From: Streptomyces sp. ISL-100
Lineage (GTDB): Bacteria > Actinomycetota > Actinomycetes > Streptomycetales > Streptomycetaceae
Length of the DNA stretch: 64,000 nt
NCBI RefSeq assembly: GCF_018614615.1
Contig: NZ_JAGGOK010000070.1
Span: 62,001 to 126,000, forward strand
Reading direction: 5' to 3'
Shown here: positions 8,968 to 17,983 of the stretch, piece by piece
Layout of the letters: every line of letters starts with the position of its first letter
How positions within the stretch are numbered: position 1 is the first letter of the stretch
Notes under the pieces: model-generated
The model's database searches: none
Told to the model about the DNA's origin: nothing
The model's input: only the letters and a program-made list of their open reading frames with translations
Program-made: the position numbers and the translations under genes

Positions 8968-10563
8968 ATGCTGTCCCGATCGATACGTGGGGCGGCCGCT
9001 GCGGCGCTGGCCGGAACACTGGCCATCACCGCGGCGGCTTGCTCGAAGCCCGGCGAGTCCGGAACCGGGCACGGAGCCGGGGATTCCGCGGTCGTCGGCA
9101 TCGCGTACGAGCCCGAGACCCTCAGCCCGCTCCTGGGCTACGGCAAGGACGGCAACTCCAAGATCTTCGACGGGCTGCTCACTTTCGACGACGACATGAC
9201 GCTCCGGCCGGCGCTCGCCGTCGAGCTGCCCGAAGTCGCCGACGGCGGCATGACGTACACGTACACGCTGCGCGAAGGCGTGAAGTTCAGCGACGGGCAG
9301 CCCTTCACGTCGAAGGACGTGGTCTTCACGTACAGGACCATCCTCGACAAGAAGACGAACAACGCCTCCAAGACGGAACTCGACGCGATCAAGGACGTCA
9401 GGGCCGACGGGGACCACAAGGTCGTCTTCACGCTCAAGTACCCGTACGCGCCCTTCGCCGAGCGGACCGTCCTGCCGATCGCTCCCGAGCACGTCGCGGG
9501 CAAGCAGGACGTCAACAGCGGCTCCTTCACGACGAAGCCGGTCGGCACCGGGCCGTACGTCCTCACGGGCTGGTCCAAGGGCGAGAAGCTCAGCTTCAAG
9601 GCGAACCCCGGTTACTGGGGCGGCGAGCCGAAGGTGAAGAAGTTCACCATGGCGATCATCAAGGACGACGACGTGCGTGCCACGCGACTGCGCACCGGTG
9701 ACCTCGACGGAGCCATCCTCCCGCCCAACCTCGCCAAGACCTTCAAGGACGACAACGGTCGTACAACGCACGCCGCCAGGTCCTTCGACTACCGCACCGT
9801 GACCCTGCCGACGCACAACAAGGTCGCGGGTGACACGGACGTACGGCGTGCCCTCGACGTCGCCGTCGACCGCGAGGCCATGGTCGACAAGATCCTCGAA
9901 GGCGCGGGCAAGCCGGCCTACGGGCCCGTCCCGACCGACAGCCCCTGGTTCGCCAAGGGCACCGAGCGCACGCACGACCTCGCCAAGGCGAAGAAGATCC
10001 TCGACGAGGCCGGCTGGAAGCCGGGCGCCGACGGCACCCGCGTCAAGGACGGCGTACGCGCCCAGTTCCCGCTCTGGTACCTCTCCGGCGACAAGCTCCG
10101 CCAGGACCACGCCCTCGCCTACGCGTCCGACGCGAAGAAGGCCGGCATCGACATCAAGACCCAGGCCGGCACCTGGGAGGTCATCATGCCCCGCATGAAG
10201 CACGACGCGGTGCTCGCGGGCGGCGGCTCACCCGGCGACCCGGACTTCGACCAGTACACGCTGCTTCAGTCCTCCCTCGCGGGCGACGCCTTCAACAACA
10301 TGGCCTGGTACGACAACCCGGCCGTCGACAAAGCGCTCAAGGAAGGCCGCGAGAGCGGCGAGACGGCGGACCGCAGGGCCGCGTACGACACCGTCCAGCG
10401 CGAGCTCGTCAAGAACCCCGGCTACACCTTCCTGACCCACATCGACCACCTGTACGTCGTCGACGACAAGTGGTCCGGGCTGACCACGCAGACCGAGCCG
10501 CACGACCACGGTCTGGCCTCGGGCCCGTGGTGGAACGTCGAGGACTGGACGCCGAAGAAGTGA
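8968..10563 (+). CDS. nikA: Nickel ABC transporter substrate-binding lipoprotein
   Basis: Extracytoplasmic solute-binding protein of family 5 (SBP_bac_5), which includes NikA and peptide-binding OppA/DppA. It is 531 residues from the ATG at 8968 (GGAGAG just upstream); a GTG at 8956 is in frame but poorly placed. A lipoprotein signal ends in ITAAACS, so the mature protein would be anchored by Cys. The body has the family pattern YEPETLSPLL, LREGVKFSDGQPFTSKDVVF, VGTGPYVLTGWSKGEKLSF and RALDVAVDREAMVDKILEGAG. Family 5 members are hard to separate by substrate. Nickel is preferred because of the Nur-type box upstream and the NikBCDE-like gene order. Confidence 0.8.
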   Translation: MLSRSIRGAAAAALAGTLAITAAACSKPGESGTGHGAGDSAVVGIAYEPETLSPLLGYGKDGNSKIFDGLLTFDDDMTLRPALAVELPEVADGGMTYTYTLREGVKFSDGQPFTSKDVVFTYRTILDKKTNNASKTELDAIKDVRADGDHKVVFTLKYPYAPFAERTVLPIAPEHVAGKQDVNSGSFTTKPVGTGPYVLTGWSKGEKLSFKANPGYWGGEPKVKKFTMAIIKDDDVRATRLRTGDLDGAILPPNLAKTFKDDNGRTTHAARSFDYRTVTLPTHNKVAGDTDVRRALDVAVDREAMVDKILEGAGKPAYGPVPTDSPWFAKGTERTHDLAKAKKILDEAGWKPGADGTRVKDGVRAQFPLWYLSGDKLRQDHALAYASDAKKAGIDIKTQAGTWEVIMPRMKHDAVLAGGGSPGDPDFDQYTLLQSSLAGDAFNNMAWYDNPAVDKALKEGRESGETADRRAAYDTVQRELVKNPGYTFLTHIDHLYVVDDKWSGLTTQTEPHDHGLASGPWWNVEDWTPKK

Positions 10564-10601
10564 CACACCCGGGCGGGAGCCGAAAGCTCCCCTGGGGGCC
10601 G

Positions 10602-11567
10602 ATGGCGAGGATGGCCGGGCGGCGGATCCTGTTCGCCGCCCCCGTCCTGCTGGTGGTCACTATCGGCGTGTTCGCCGTCGCCGCCGCCTCGCCCTTCGAC
10701 CCGGTGAAGGCCTACGCGGGCACCGCGGGGCTCACCGCATCGCAGGAGAACCTCGACCAGCTGCGGGCCAATCTCGGCGTCGACCAGCCGCTCGTAGAAC
10801 GCTGGTGGCACTGGCTGACCTCGGCCGTCACCGGGGACCTCGGCGACTCCAGCGTGATGCGCCAGCCCGTCACCGACGTCATCGCCGAACGCCTCGGCTG
10901 GTCGGTGCTCCTCGCCGCCACCGCGTTCCTCGTCGCGATCCTGCTCGGTACGTCGCTGGGCGTACTGGCAGCGCGCCGGCAGGGCGGCTGGCTGGACCGG
11001 GCGGTCACCTCGGCGGCGTACACCCTGGAAGCGGCGCCCGCCTTCTGGCTGGGCCTGCTCGCCATGTGGTTCTTCGCGCTGGAGCTGGGCGTACTGCCGG
11101 CGGGCGGTCTGACCGACACCGACAGCGACGTGATCACTTTCGGACAGGTCGCCACGCACCTGGTGCTGCCGGCGGCCGTTCTCGGGGTTTCGCAGCTTCC
11201 CTGGTTCTTTCTTTTCGTACGCCAGGGTGTCGCCGACGCGCTGGAGGAGGACCCGGTACGCGGCGCCCGCGCGCGTGGGCTGAACGAACGCACCGTGCTG
11301 CTCGGGCACGCCCTGCGCTCCGGGATTCTCCCGACACTCACGCTCGTCGGCTCGCGGGTGCCCGAACTCATCACCGGTGCGCTGCTCGTGGAGACGGTCT
11401 TCAGCTGGCCGGGCATCGCGGCGGCGACGGTACAGGCGGCGACCTCTGTGGACTTTCCCCTCCTCGCGGCGCTGACGGTGCTCGCCACGGCGGCGGTCCT
11501 CGCTGGAAACCTCCTCTCCGACCTGCTGTACGGACTCGCGGACCCGAGGGTGGGCTTCGATGGCTGA
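10602..11567 (+). CDS. nikB: Nickel ABC transporter permease NikB
   Basis: Inner membrane permease of the DppB/OppB/NikB family, 321 residues from the ATG at 10602. A GTG at 10560 overlaps the nikA stop (GTGA) and is possible, but has no close ribosome binding site. Landmarks are the first membrane segment RILFAAPVLLVVTIGVFAVA, the early loop LRANLGVDQPLVERWWHWL, and the coupling (EAA) loop VRGARARGLNERTVLLGHALRSG that contacts the ATPases. Six membrane segments are expected. A small stem (GGAGC/GCTCC, about 10575-10590) lies before the chosen start. The stop lies eight bases inside nikC. Confidence 0.8.
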   Translation: MARMAGRRILFAAPVLLVVTIGVFAVAAASPFDPVKAYAGTAGLTASQENLDQLRANLGVDQPLVERWWHWLTSAVTGDLGDSSVMRQPVTDVIAERLGWSVLLAATAFLVAILLGTSLGVLAARRQGGWLDRAVTSAAYTLEAAPAFWLGLLAMWFFALELGVLPAGGLTDTDSDVITFGQVATHLVLPAAVLGVSQLPWFFLFVRQGVADALEEDPVRGARARGLNERTVLLGHALRSGILPTLTLVGSRVPELITGALLVETVFSWPGIAAATVQAATSVDFPLLAALTVLATAAVLAGNLLSDLLYGLADPRVGFDG

Positions 11568-12441
11568 ACCGGCTGCTGAAACGGCTGTATGGCACTCCCA
11601 CGGGCGCACGCGCCGCTCGACGCGCACGATCCGCGTCCGCATCTCGGCCGTGATCGTGGCGGCGGTGGTGCTCGCGGTCCTCGTCGTGCCGCCGCTTGCC
11701 AACCTCGACCAGCAGGCCATCGACTTGTCGATGAAGCTCCAGCCGCCATCCCTGGCCCACCCCTTCGGGACGGACGACGTTGGGCGCGATCTGCTGCTGC
11801 GCTGCGTGTACGGTCTGCGTGTCTCGCTCCTGGTCGGGCTCGTCGCGGCGCTCGTCGCGACGTTCATCGGTACGGCGGTGGGAGCGGCGGCCGCGGCGTT
11901 CGGCGGCTGGACCGACCGCGTGGTGATGCGCCTTGTCGACACCTTCTCCTCCATCCCGCACCTGCTGCTCGGCATCTTCATCGTCGCGATGTTCCGGCCG
12001 GGCGTATGGCCGGTGATCGTGTCGGTGGCGCTGACGCACTGGCTGTCCACGGCCCGAATCGTCCGTTCCGAAGTGCTGTCGCTCCGCTCGCGCCCGTACA
12101 TCGACGCGGCGGTCTCGGGCGGCGCGTCGCGGTGGCGGGTCGCCGTACGGCACCTGCTGCCGGGCGTACTGCCGCAGGCGGGACTCGCGGCCGTGCTGAT
12201 GGTCCCGCACGCGATGTGGCACGAGTCGGCGCTCTCATTCCTCGGCCTCGGCCTGCCGACGCACCAGGCGAGCCTGGGCAACCTGGTTCAGTCGGCGCGC
12301 AGTTCGCTGCTGGCCGGCGACTGGTGGCCGACCCTCTTCCCCGGCCTCCTCCTGATCATTCCAACCCTCGCCATAGCGGGCCTGGCCGGCGCCTGGCGGG
12401 AACGGATCAATCCCCGCCGCCGATCGGAGCTGATGCTGTGA
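11560..12441 (+). CDS. nikC: Nickel ABC transporter permease NikC
   Basis: Second permease, OppC/NikC family, 293 residues, beginning at the ATG eight bases before the end of nikB. The periplasmic motif HPFGTDDVGRDLLLRCVYGLR, the inner membrane core and the EAA loop (YIDAAVSGGASRWRVAVRHL) are present. The C-terminus has SALSFLGLGLPTHQASLGNL. It forms the heterodimeric channel with NikB. The stop overlaps the GTG of the ATPase gene. Confidence 0.82.
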   Translation: MAEPAAETAVWHSHGRTRRSTRTIRVRISAVIVAAVVLAVLVVPPLANLDQQAIDLSMKLQPPSLAHPFGTDDVGRDLLLRCVYGLRVSLLVGLVAALVATFIGTAVGAAAAAFGGWTDRVVMRLVDTFSSIPHLLLGIFIVAMFRPGVWPVIVSVALTHWLSTARIVRSEVLSLRSRPYIDAAVSGGASRWRVAVRHLLPGVLPQAGLAAVLMVPHAMWHESALSFLGLGLPTHQASLGNLVQSARSSLLAGDWWPTLFPGLLLIIPTLAIAGLAGAWRERINPRRRSELML

Positions 12442-13745
12442 CGACGCCCAAGAACGCCAGTCCGGCCTCCTCGGCCGGTGCCACCCCCGACGCGCAGACA
12501 GCGACGGTGGTCGCCCCGTGCGCGGCGGAAGCAACTGCGGCGGCCGCGCCGGCACCGCACAGGAACGCCTCCAGCACAGACGGCACACCGGAACGACCTG
12601 CTGACCCGCACGTCTCGGAAACGGCTCATGAGAGTGCCCGTGTCGCGCCCGAGTCCGTTCCGGGGAACGTTCATAAGGCGGCCGGTTCGGTGTCGGACAC
12701 CGACAGGGGTAGCGACGCCCTTGCGGGCCGCACGTCGGAGCCCTCCGCCGGCCCGCGAGCCGCCACGGGCCCTCCCGCGTCGCCGAACACGAGGTCCCTG
12801 TTGTCCGTACGGGGGCTCTCCGTGCGGTTTCGGATGCGTGGGGGGCGCTACATCGCCGCCGTCACCGACGCCGACTTCGACCTGGCGCCGGGGGAGTGCC
12901 TCGCCCTCGTGGGGGAGAGCGGGTGCGGCAAGTCCGTGCTCGCCTCCGCGCTGCTGGGGCTGCTCCCCGGCAACGCTCAGACCGCGGGTTCCGCGCGCCT
13001 CGGGGACGTCGATTCGCTCACCGCCGACGAACGCACTCTGGCGCGCACGGTGCGGGGGCGCCGTATCGGACTCGTACCGCAGAGTCCCGCCGCGCACCTC
13101 ACCCCCGTACGGACCGTCGGAGCGCAACTCGAAGAGACACTGCGCGAGCTGACCGGCACGCCCAAGTATGACCTGCGCGAGGCGGCCCGCGCGGCGGCCG
13201 AGCGGGCCGCGTTCCCCGCGGACCATCTCGACCGCTACCCGCACGAGTTGTCCGGCGGCCTCGCCCAGCGCGCCGCGACTGCCCTCGCCCTTGTGGGCGA
13301 CGCGCCCCTGCTGCTCGCGGACGAGCCGACCACCGGCCTCGACCGCGATCTCGTCGACCGCACCGTCGACGAGCTGCGCCGGCACGTCGGCGAGGGCCAC
13401 GCGCTGCTGATGATCACCCACGACCTCGCGGCCGCCGAGCGCATCGCCGACCGCGTCGCGGTGATGTACGCGGGCCGGATCGTCGAACTCAGCGACGCCA
13501 CCCGCTTCTTCGCAGCGGCGCCCGGCCCCCGGCACCCGTACGCCCGCGGCCTGCTCAACGCCCTTCCCGAGCGCGCTTTCGCGCCGATCCCCGGAATGCC
13601 GCCCGAGCTCGGCGACCTGCCCCCGGGGTGCGCCTTCGCGGCCCGCTGTACGTACGCCACTGACGCCTGCGCCGTACAGCCCGACTTCGTGGACGGCATC
13701 GCCTGCCACCACCCGCCTGCCGAGGAGCGTGCCGCACGTGCTTGA
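12438..13745 (+). CDS. nikD: Nickel ABC transporter ATPase NikD with a long disordered N-terminus
   Basis: ABC ATPase of the oligopeptide/nickel family, 435 residues from the GTG that overlaps the nikC stop. The ATPase core starts only near residue 118 (SLLSVRGLSVRFRMRGG). Walker A is GESGCGKS, the signature is LSGGLAQR (the family usually has M or Q where L stands), Walker B is LLLADEPTTGLD, and the switch is ITHD. A typical C-terminal oligopeptide-ATPase extension (LPPGCAFAARCTYATDACA, with four cysteines) follows. The first 117 residues are alanine-, proline-, threonine- and serine-rich with four histidines and one cysteine. NikD proteins of other bacteria are near 250-330 residues, so this part may be a real extension or a read-through of a poorly chosen start. 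No clear internal start was found. Confidence 0.8.
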   Translation: MTTPKNASPASSAGATPDAQTATVVAPCAAEATAAAAPAPHRNASSTDGTPERPADPHVSETAHESARVAPESVPGNVHKAAGSVSDTDRGSDALAGRTSEPSAGPRAATGPPASPNTRSLLSVRGLSVRFRMRGGRYIAAVTDADFDLAPGECLALVGESGCGKSVLASALLGLLPGNAQTAGSARLGDVDSLTADERTLARTVRGRRIGLVPQSPAAHLTPVRTVGAQLEETLRELTGTPKYDLREAARAAAERAAFPADHLDRYPHELSGGLAQRAATALALVGDAPLLLADEPTTGLDRDLVDRTVDELRRHVGEGHALLMITHDLAAAERIADRVAVMYAGRIVELSDATRFFAAAPGPRHPYARGLLNALPERAFAPIPGMPPELGDLPPGCAFAARCTYATDACAVQPDFVDGIACHHPPAEERAARA

Positions 13746-14400
13746 ACTCGACGCGATCACCGCTGGTTACGAGCGCGGGGCACCGGTCGTACGGGACGCG
13801 CACCTCACGGTCGCACCCGGCGAAGTGGTCGGCCTGCTCGGCCCGAGCGGCTGCGGCAAGTCGACGCTCGCCAGGGTCGCCGCCCTCCTGCACCGCCCCG
13901 ACGCAGGGACCGTCACCCTCGACGGCCGCGTCGTCACCGGCTGGCGCCACCGCACCCCACGCGAACAGCGCACAGCCATCGGTGTGGTGTTCCAGCAGCC
14001 CCGGCTGTCCGCCGACCCCCGCCTGCGCCTGCGCGACCTGATCGCGGAACCCCTGCATGCCACTGGGCGGCGTAACGAAGCGGCCGCCACCGTGCGGGAG
14101 CTGTCCGAGACCGTAGGCCTCGGCGACGACCTCCTCGGCCGGCGCCCGCACGAGGTGAGCGACGGCCAGCTCCAACGCGCCTGCCTGGCCCGTGCCCTGG
14201 TGCTGCGTCCACGCTGGCTCGTCTGCGACGAGATGACAGCGATGCTGGACGCGTCGACGACGGCAGCCCTGGTCGCGGTGGTCGAGGAGTACCGGCGCGA
14301 ACGCGGCGCCGGACTGCTGACCGTCGGCCACGACCGGGTCCTCCTGGAGAGCTGGTGCGACCGTACGGTCCGCTGGGAGGACGTCGCGGCGTCGCCCTGA
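13738..14400 (+). CDS. nikE: Nickel ABC transporter ATPase NikE
   Basis: Second ATPase of the importer, 220 residues. The GTG at 13738 is chosen because GAGGAG ends ten bases before it. A GTG at 13729 sits only one base after that site and would add three residues. Motifs: Walker A GPSGCGKS, Q-loop VVFQQPRLSADPRLRLRDL, signature VSDGQLQRACLARAL (a serine-to-valine variant of LSGGQ), Walker B WLVCDEMTAML, H-loop TVGHD. It is shorter than NikD because it lacks the oligopeptide-type C-terminal extension. With NikD it would form the motor of the nickel importer. Confidence 0.82.
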   Translation: MLELDAITAGYERGAPVVRDAHLTVAPGEVVGLLGPSGCGKSTLARVAALLHRPDAGTVTLDGRVVTGWRHRTPREQRTAIGVVFQQPRLSADPRLRLRDLIAEPLHATGRRNEAAATVRELSETVGLGDDLLGRRPHEVSDGQLQRACLARALVLRPRWLVCDEMTAMLDASTTAALVAVVEEYRRERGAGLLTVGHDRVLLESWCDRTVRWEDVAASP

Positions 14401-14477
14401 GCCTGACGCGCCGCCAACGCCCCTGAACCGCGGGCGACAGGTGGCCGAACTCTTGTCGTGGCCCTGCCCATTGGTGC

Positions 14478-14520
14478 TGTACGGGGCGGATACTCGCCGG
14501 AGCCCCGAACGCCCCGTACA
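14478..14520 (+). promoter_or_regulatory. Inverted repeat just before the phosphodiesterase-like gene
   Basis: TGTACGGGGCG at 14478-14488 and its exact complement at 14510-14520 are separated by 21 bases. The right arm abuts the ribosome binding site CCTCCGGAGG (14521-14530). It could be an operator or an RNA stem that masks the site. It could also serve as the end of the nik transcript. Confidence 0.4.
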
Positions 14521-14534
14521 CCTCCGGAGGCACC

Positions 14535-15410
14535 ATGGCCGTCGCCGCGTCCACCCGCCGCAGAGTCGTCACCACCCTCGCAGCCGCCCTCGCGGGAACC
14601 ATCGCCGTTCCCGCGTACGCCCAGGCCGCCGAGAACAAGCCCGCGAGGCACAAGAAGCCACTGCGCCGCGCCCACGCGCACAACGACTACGAGCACGATC
14701 GCCCACTCCTCGACGCCCTCTCCCACGGCTTCACCAGCGTCGAGGCGGACATCTTCCTCGTCGAAGGACAGCTCCTCGTCGCCCACGACCCGGTTGACCT
14801 CGACCCCACCCGCACCCTCGAATCGCTCTACCTGTCCCCCCTCGCGGTCAGAGTCAGGGCCAACCACGGCTCCGTGTACCGCGGATACCGCCGTCCCGTG
14901 CAGCTGCTCATCGACATCAAGAACGAAGGCGCCGCCGCCTACGCCGAGCTGCACCGCCAACTGCGCCGCCACCGCCGGATGCTGAGTACGTACGCACACG
15001 GGAACGTCCGCCCCGGCGCCGTGACCCCCGTCATCTCCGGCGACCGCGCCGCCCGCGCCCCCATGGAGGCACAGCCGGTGCGTCACGCCTTCTACGACGG
15101 GCGCCTCGACGACCTCGCCGCCGCCGATCCGGCCCCCGCCTCCTTCATCCCGCTGATCAGCAGCAACTGGACGCACAGCTTCACCTGGCAGGGCGCGGGC
15201 CCCTTCCCCGTCGCCGAGCGGGCCAAGCTGCACGCCATCGTCTCCGCCGCCCACCAGCGCGGTCAGCGGGTCCGTTTCTGGGCCACACCCGACCTGCCCG
15301 GACCCGCGCGCGACGCCGTCTGGACCGAGCTGCTCGCCGCGGACATGGACCACATCAACACCGACGACCTCGCCGGCCTGGAACGATTCCTCCGTACGCA
15401 CGACGCGTAG
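14535..15410 (+). CDS. Secreted PI-PLC/GDPD-superfamily phosphodiesterase-like protein
   Basis: Extracytoplasmic protein of 291 residues with a signal peptide beginning RRRVVTTLAAALAGTIAV, arginine-rich enough that Tat export is possible. The fold is the PI-PLC/glycerophosphodiester phosphodiesterase superfamily. It has AHAHNDYEHDRPLLDAL (catalytic-type histidines), TSVEADIFLVEGQLLVAHDP and the metal-ligand-like LLIDIKN. The C-terminal strand HINTDDLAGL fits. The group is close to altered-inheritance-of-mitochondria-6-like proteins, so the substrate (glycerophospho- or inositol phosphate ester) is unknown. The start is set by CGGAGG six bases upstream. Confidence 0.75.
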   Translation: MAVAASTRRRVVTTLAAALAGTIAVPAYAQAAENKPARHKKPLRRAHAHNDYEHDRPLLDALSHGFTSVEADIFLVEGQLLVAHDPVDLDPTRTLESLYLSPLAVRVRANHGSVYRGYRRPVQLLIDIKNEGAAAYAELHRQLRRHRRMLSTYAHGNVRPGAVTPVISGDRAARAPMEAQPVRHAFYDGRLDDLAAADPAPASFIPLISSNWTHSFTWQGAGPFPVAERAKLHAIVSAAHQRGQRVRFWATPDLPGPARDAVWTELLAADMDHINTDDLAGLERFLRTHDA

Positions 15411-15530
15411 CCGGCCGTCACAACCAGTCAACACCCGTACGGCGTACACGTCTTCCGCCCGGATGGGCCCTCCGCTGGGCCAGACTGACGGCCGAATGCC
15501 GCAATTCAGGCGCGGCGGAGGAGGTTGACC

Positions 15531-15725
15531 ATGGCCATTTCGATCTCGTTGGTGCTGCTTCTGCTGATTCTCGCGGTGATCTTCCTGCGCAACGGGGGAC
15601 TGAAAATCTCGCACGCACTGGTCTGCGCCCTGCTCGGCTTCTTCCTGGCCGGGACGAGCATGGGCCCGACCATCCAGAACGGGATCGCCGCCACCGCGGA
15701 CGTGGTCGGCGACCTCAGACCGTGA
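15531..15725 (+). CDS. Small conserved membrane protein
   Basis: Hypothetical 64-residue protein. The ATG at 15531 follows GGAGGAGG by six bases; an in-frame TTG two codons earlier is worse placed. A hydrophobic segment ISISLVLLLLILAVIFLRNG is followed by a second (HALVCALLGFFLAGTSMGP). A short acidic tail completes it. Such two-segment proteins recur in streptomycetes with no assigned function. It has its own intergenic spaces on both sides. Confidence 0.6.
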   Translation: MAISISLVLLLLILAVIFLRNGGLKISHALVCALLGFFLAGTSMGPTIQNGIAATADVVGDLRP

Positions 15726-15804
15726 TGCTGGCTTCCATGGACACTTCAAGAGGTCGGCTCTAGCCTCGGGCGGCGGCGCGACCCGCCCCCGTCCAAGGAG
15801 CCCG

Positions 15805-17382
15805 ATGTCCCGGTCCTGCAGAGCGTACGCGCGTGCACTGGCCCTCGCCCTGGCCCTCGTTGTCCCGGCGGTCCTGCCGCCGGGCGGCGCCCTTGCCGAG
15901 CAGATACCCAAGGCGCCGGGCCACCGGCTCGTCGGCTCGTACGAGGGCGAGCCGGCCACCGCACAGCCGGTCCCCGGCGACGCACCGCCTCAGCACCCCT
16001 ACCTGGCCCCGAACGGCCGCAGTGGCATGCACGCGGACGCCGCGGGCAGCGGCACCCACCCGTACTCCGGACCACTGGGACGCGACCCGCAGGTCACCAG
16101 TGAGAAGATCGCGGCGCTGGGCGGCGAGTGCGCGACCGCGACCTTCGACGCGGCGGGCCGCCTGATCACCGTCTGCGGCACGTTCCAGGGCTTCCGGCTC
16201 AAACTGCTCCACCCGCGAACGCTCGCGACCCTCGCCGAGTACAAGCTGCCGCAGCGCTCTTCCACCGTAGAGGCCATCACCCGCCTCGACTTCGAGAAGA
16301 TTTTCAAGGACACCTCGGGCGGCGCCTACTTCTACCTGGACGACCAGGACCGGGTGGTGCTCGCCGACTCGCGCCAGCACGTCCTGCGGATAGCGCACGA
16401 GCGGACGGCCGACGGCAGTTGGCGCTTCGTCGTCGAGGACGACTGGGACCTCACCGCGCACGTCCCGCACGACTGCGTGACCTGGACGAACCTCCACCCC
16501 AGCGGCACCTGCGATCCCGTGACCTCCGTGATGCCCGACTGGCAGGGACGGATCTGGTGGGTGACCCGGCTCGGCCGCGTCGGCACAGTCGACCCCGAGA
16601 CGGCCCGGATCCGTGCCGTCCGGCTGGCAGGGGAGGAGATCCAGAACTCCTTCTCGGTGGCCGAGGACGGCGTCTCGATCGTCTCCGACCACGCCCTCTA
16701 CAGCTTCCGCGCCGACCCCGACGGCACACCACGGGTGCAGTGGCGCCAGACGTACGACCGGGGAACGGGCACAAAGCCCGGCTCCGTCAACCAAGGATCG
16801 GGCACCACCCCCGACCTGTTCGGTGACGACTACGTGGCGATCACCGACAATGCCGACGACCGGAGGAACGTCCTTGTCTACCGACGCGGAACGAACGTTC
16901 CCGGGAACGTCCGATTGGTCTGCAAGGTGCCCGTCTTCGCCGCCGGGAAGTCCACCACGGACAACTCCCTCATCAGCTGGGGCAACAGCCTCGTCGTCGA
17001 GAACAACTACGGCTACGAGAACCCGTCGTCGACGCTCCTGGGACGCAGCGTCCCCGGCGGCGCCACCCGGATCGACGTACGCGAGAACGGTAGCGGCTGC
17101 GACACCGTCTGGGAGAGCGACGTACGATCGCCGTCCACCGTCCCCAAGCTCTCCACCGCCAACGGACTGCTCTACTTCTACGCCAAGGAGCCGAACCGGC
17201 TGGGCATCGACGCCTGGTACCTCACAGCCGTCGATTTCCGTACGGGAAAGACCCGCTGGCGGCAGCTCACCGGCACGGGACCGGCGTACGACAACAACTG
17301 GGCGCCGATCACCATCGGCCCGGACGGCACCGCCTACGCCGGTGTCTTCAACGGCATCGTGGCGGTGCGCGACCGGGACTGA
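15805..17382 (+). CDS. Secreted beta-propeller-like protein of unknown function
   Basis: Exported protein of 525 residues. It starts with a signal peptide (CRAYARALALALALVVPAVL), then a proline-rich linker and repeated beta-strand blocks of the quinoprotein/WD-like kind (LITVCGTFQGF, YFYLDDQDRVVLADSRQHVL, GRIWWVTRLGRVGTVDPE, TAYAGVFNGIVAVRDRD). The aromatic YNNWAPITIGPDGTAY-type ending is typical of pyrrolo-quinoline-like propellers, but the tryptophan docking repeats of true PQQ dehydrogenases are not evident. I do not assign a function. The neighbouring DUF779 gene is convergent. Confidence 0.65.
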   Translation: MSRSCRAYARALALALALVVPAVLPPGGALAEQIPKAPGHRLVGSYEGEPATAQPVPGDAPPQHPYLAPNGRSGMHADAAGSGTHPYSGPLGRDPQVTSEKIAALGGECATATFDAAGRLITVCGTFQGFRLKLLHPRTLATLAEYKLPQRSSTVEAITRLDFEKIFKDTSGGAYFYLDDQDRVVLADSRQHVLRIAHERTADGSWRFVVEDDWDLTAHVPHDCVTWTNLHPSGTCDPVTSVMPDWQGRIWWVTRLGRVGTVDPETARIRAVRLAGEEIQNSFSVAEDGVSIVSDHALYSFRADPDGTPRVQWRQTYDRGTGTKPGSVNQGSGTTPDLFGDDYVAITDNADDRRNVLVYRRGTNVPGNVRLVCKVPVFAAGKSTTDNSLISWGNSLVVENNYGYENPSSTLLGRSVPGGATRIDVRENGSGCDTVWESDVRSPSTVPKLSTANGLLYFYAKEPNRLGIDAWYLTAVDFRTGKTRWRQLTGTGPAYDNNWAPITIGPDGTAYAGVFNGIVAVRDRD

Positions 17383-17402
17383 CGGCGGCGCACGGGAACC
17401 GG

Positions 17403-17753
17403 TCAGAGCAGCCGCGACCGGATCAGGAACCGCACGCCTTCCGGCGCCTCCAGCGAGAAGCCGCTGCCGCGGCCCTCCACCACGTCGACAATCAGCCGGG
17501 TGTGCCGCCACACCTCGTACTGCGCGGAGGACATCCAGAAGGGGACGGCCTCCTCGACACCCTCAACAGCGAGGGCTTCCAGGAGTACGTCGGAGCCGCC
17601 CGTACGGAACTCGCCGTCCGGATAGCACATGGGCGCGCTGCCGTCGCAGCAGCCGCCCGACTGGTGGAACATCAACGGGCCGTGGGACTCCCGCAGCCGC
17701 CGCACCAGACCGGCGGCCGCGGGGGTGAGCTCCACGCGAGGCGTGTCAGTCAT
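17403..17753 (-). CDS. DUF779 family protein
   Basis: Small cytoplasmic protein, 116 residues, of the DUF779 family. It has the conserved cysteine cluster HQSGGCCDGSAPMCY near residues 32-46, with YEVWRHTRLIVDVVEGRGSG and a C-terminal FLIRSRLL. The start MTDTP at 17753 is supported by GAGG about nine bases upstream; longer reading reaches 17858 without support. In other actinomycetes the family sits beside aldehyde or alcohol dehydrogenase genes. That partner is absent here, so the gene is isolated. Its role is unknown. The clustered cysteines suggest metal binding. Confidence 0.8.
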   Translation of the reverse strand: MTDTPRVELTPAAAGLVRRLRESHGPLMFHQSGGCCDGSAPMCYPDGEFRTGGSDVLLEALAVEGVEEAVPFWMSSAQYEVWRHTRLIVDVVEGRGSGFSLEAPEGVRFLIRSRLL

Positions 17754-17834
17754 CGTCGCGCTCCTCTCGTCGAGGGCAAGCCTCCCACCGTATCGGCACC
17801 TGATTGGCGGAGTTCCGTGAGTCCGGACGGTCAG

Positions 17835-17846
17835 TGGACCAGTCCA
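17835..17846 (+). promoter_or_regulatory. Inverted repeat upstream of the broken GH16 gene
   Basis: TGGAC-CA-GTCCA is a perfect 5-2-5 palindrome between the DUF779 start and the GH16 remnant. GntR- or LacI-type regulators use sites of this size. No regulator in the window can be matched to it. Confidence 0.3.
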
Positions 17847-17983
17847 TACGGGTGCCACGACAAGGGCGGTGCTTGCATGCCGTATTCGGCTCGCGCAGAG
17901 TCCAAGTCCATGCAGCCCGCTCTTGCCTCGTGGGCGAGGGCAGGCCTGTTGCCGCGTGCAGGGGCGAAAGGGTCACCCATTAC

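Noticed and set aside
15760..17511. 583-codon minus-strand open frame
   Set aside because: It is a shadow of the secreted propeller protein.
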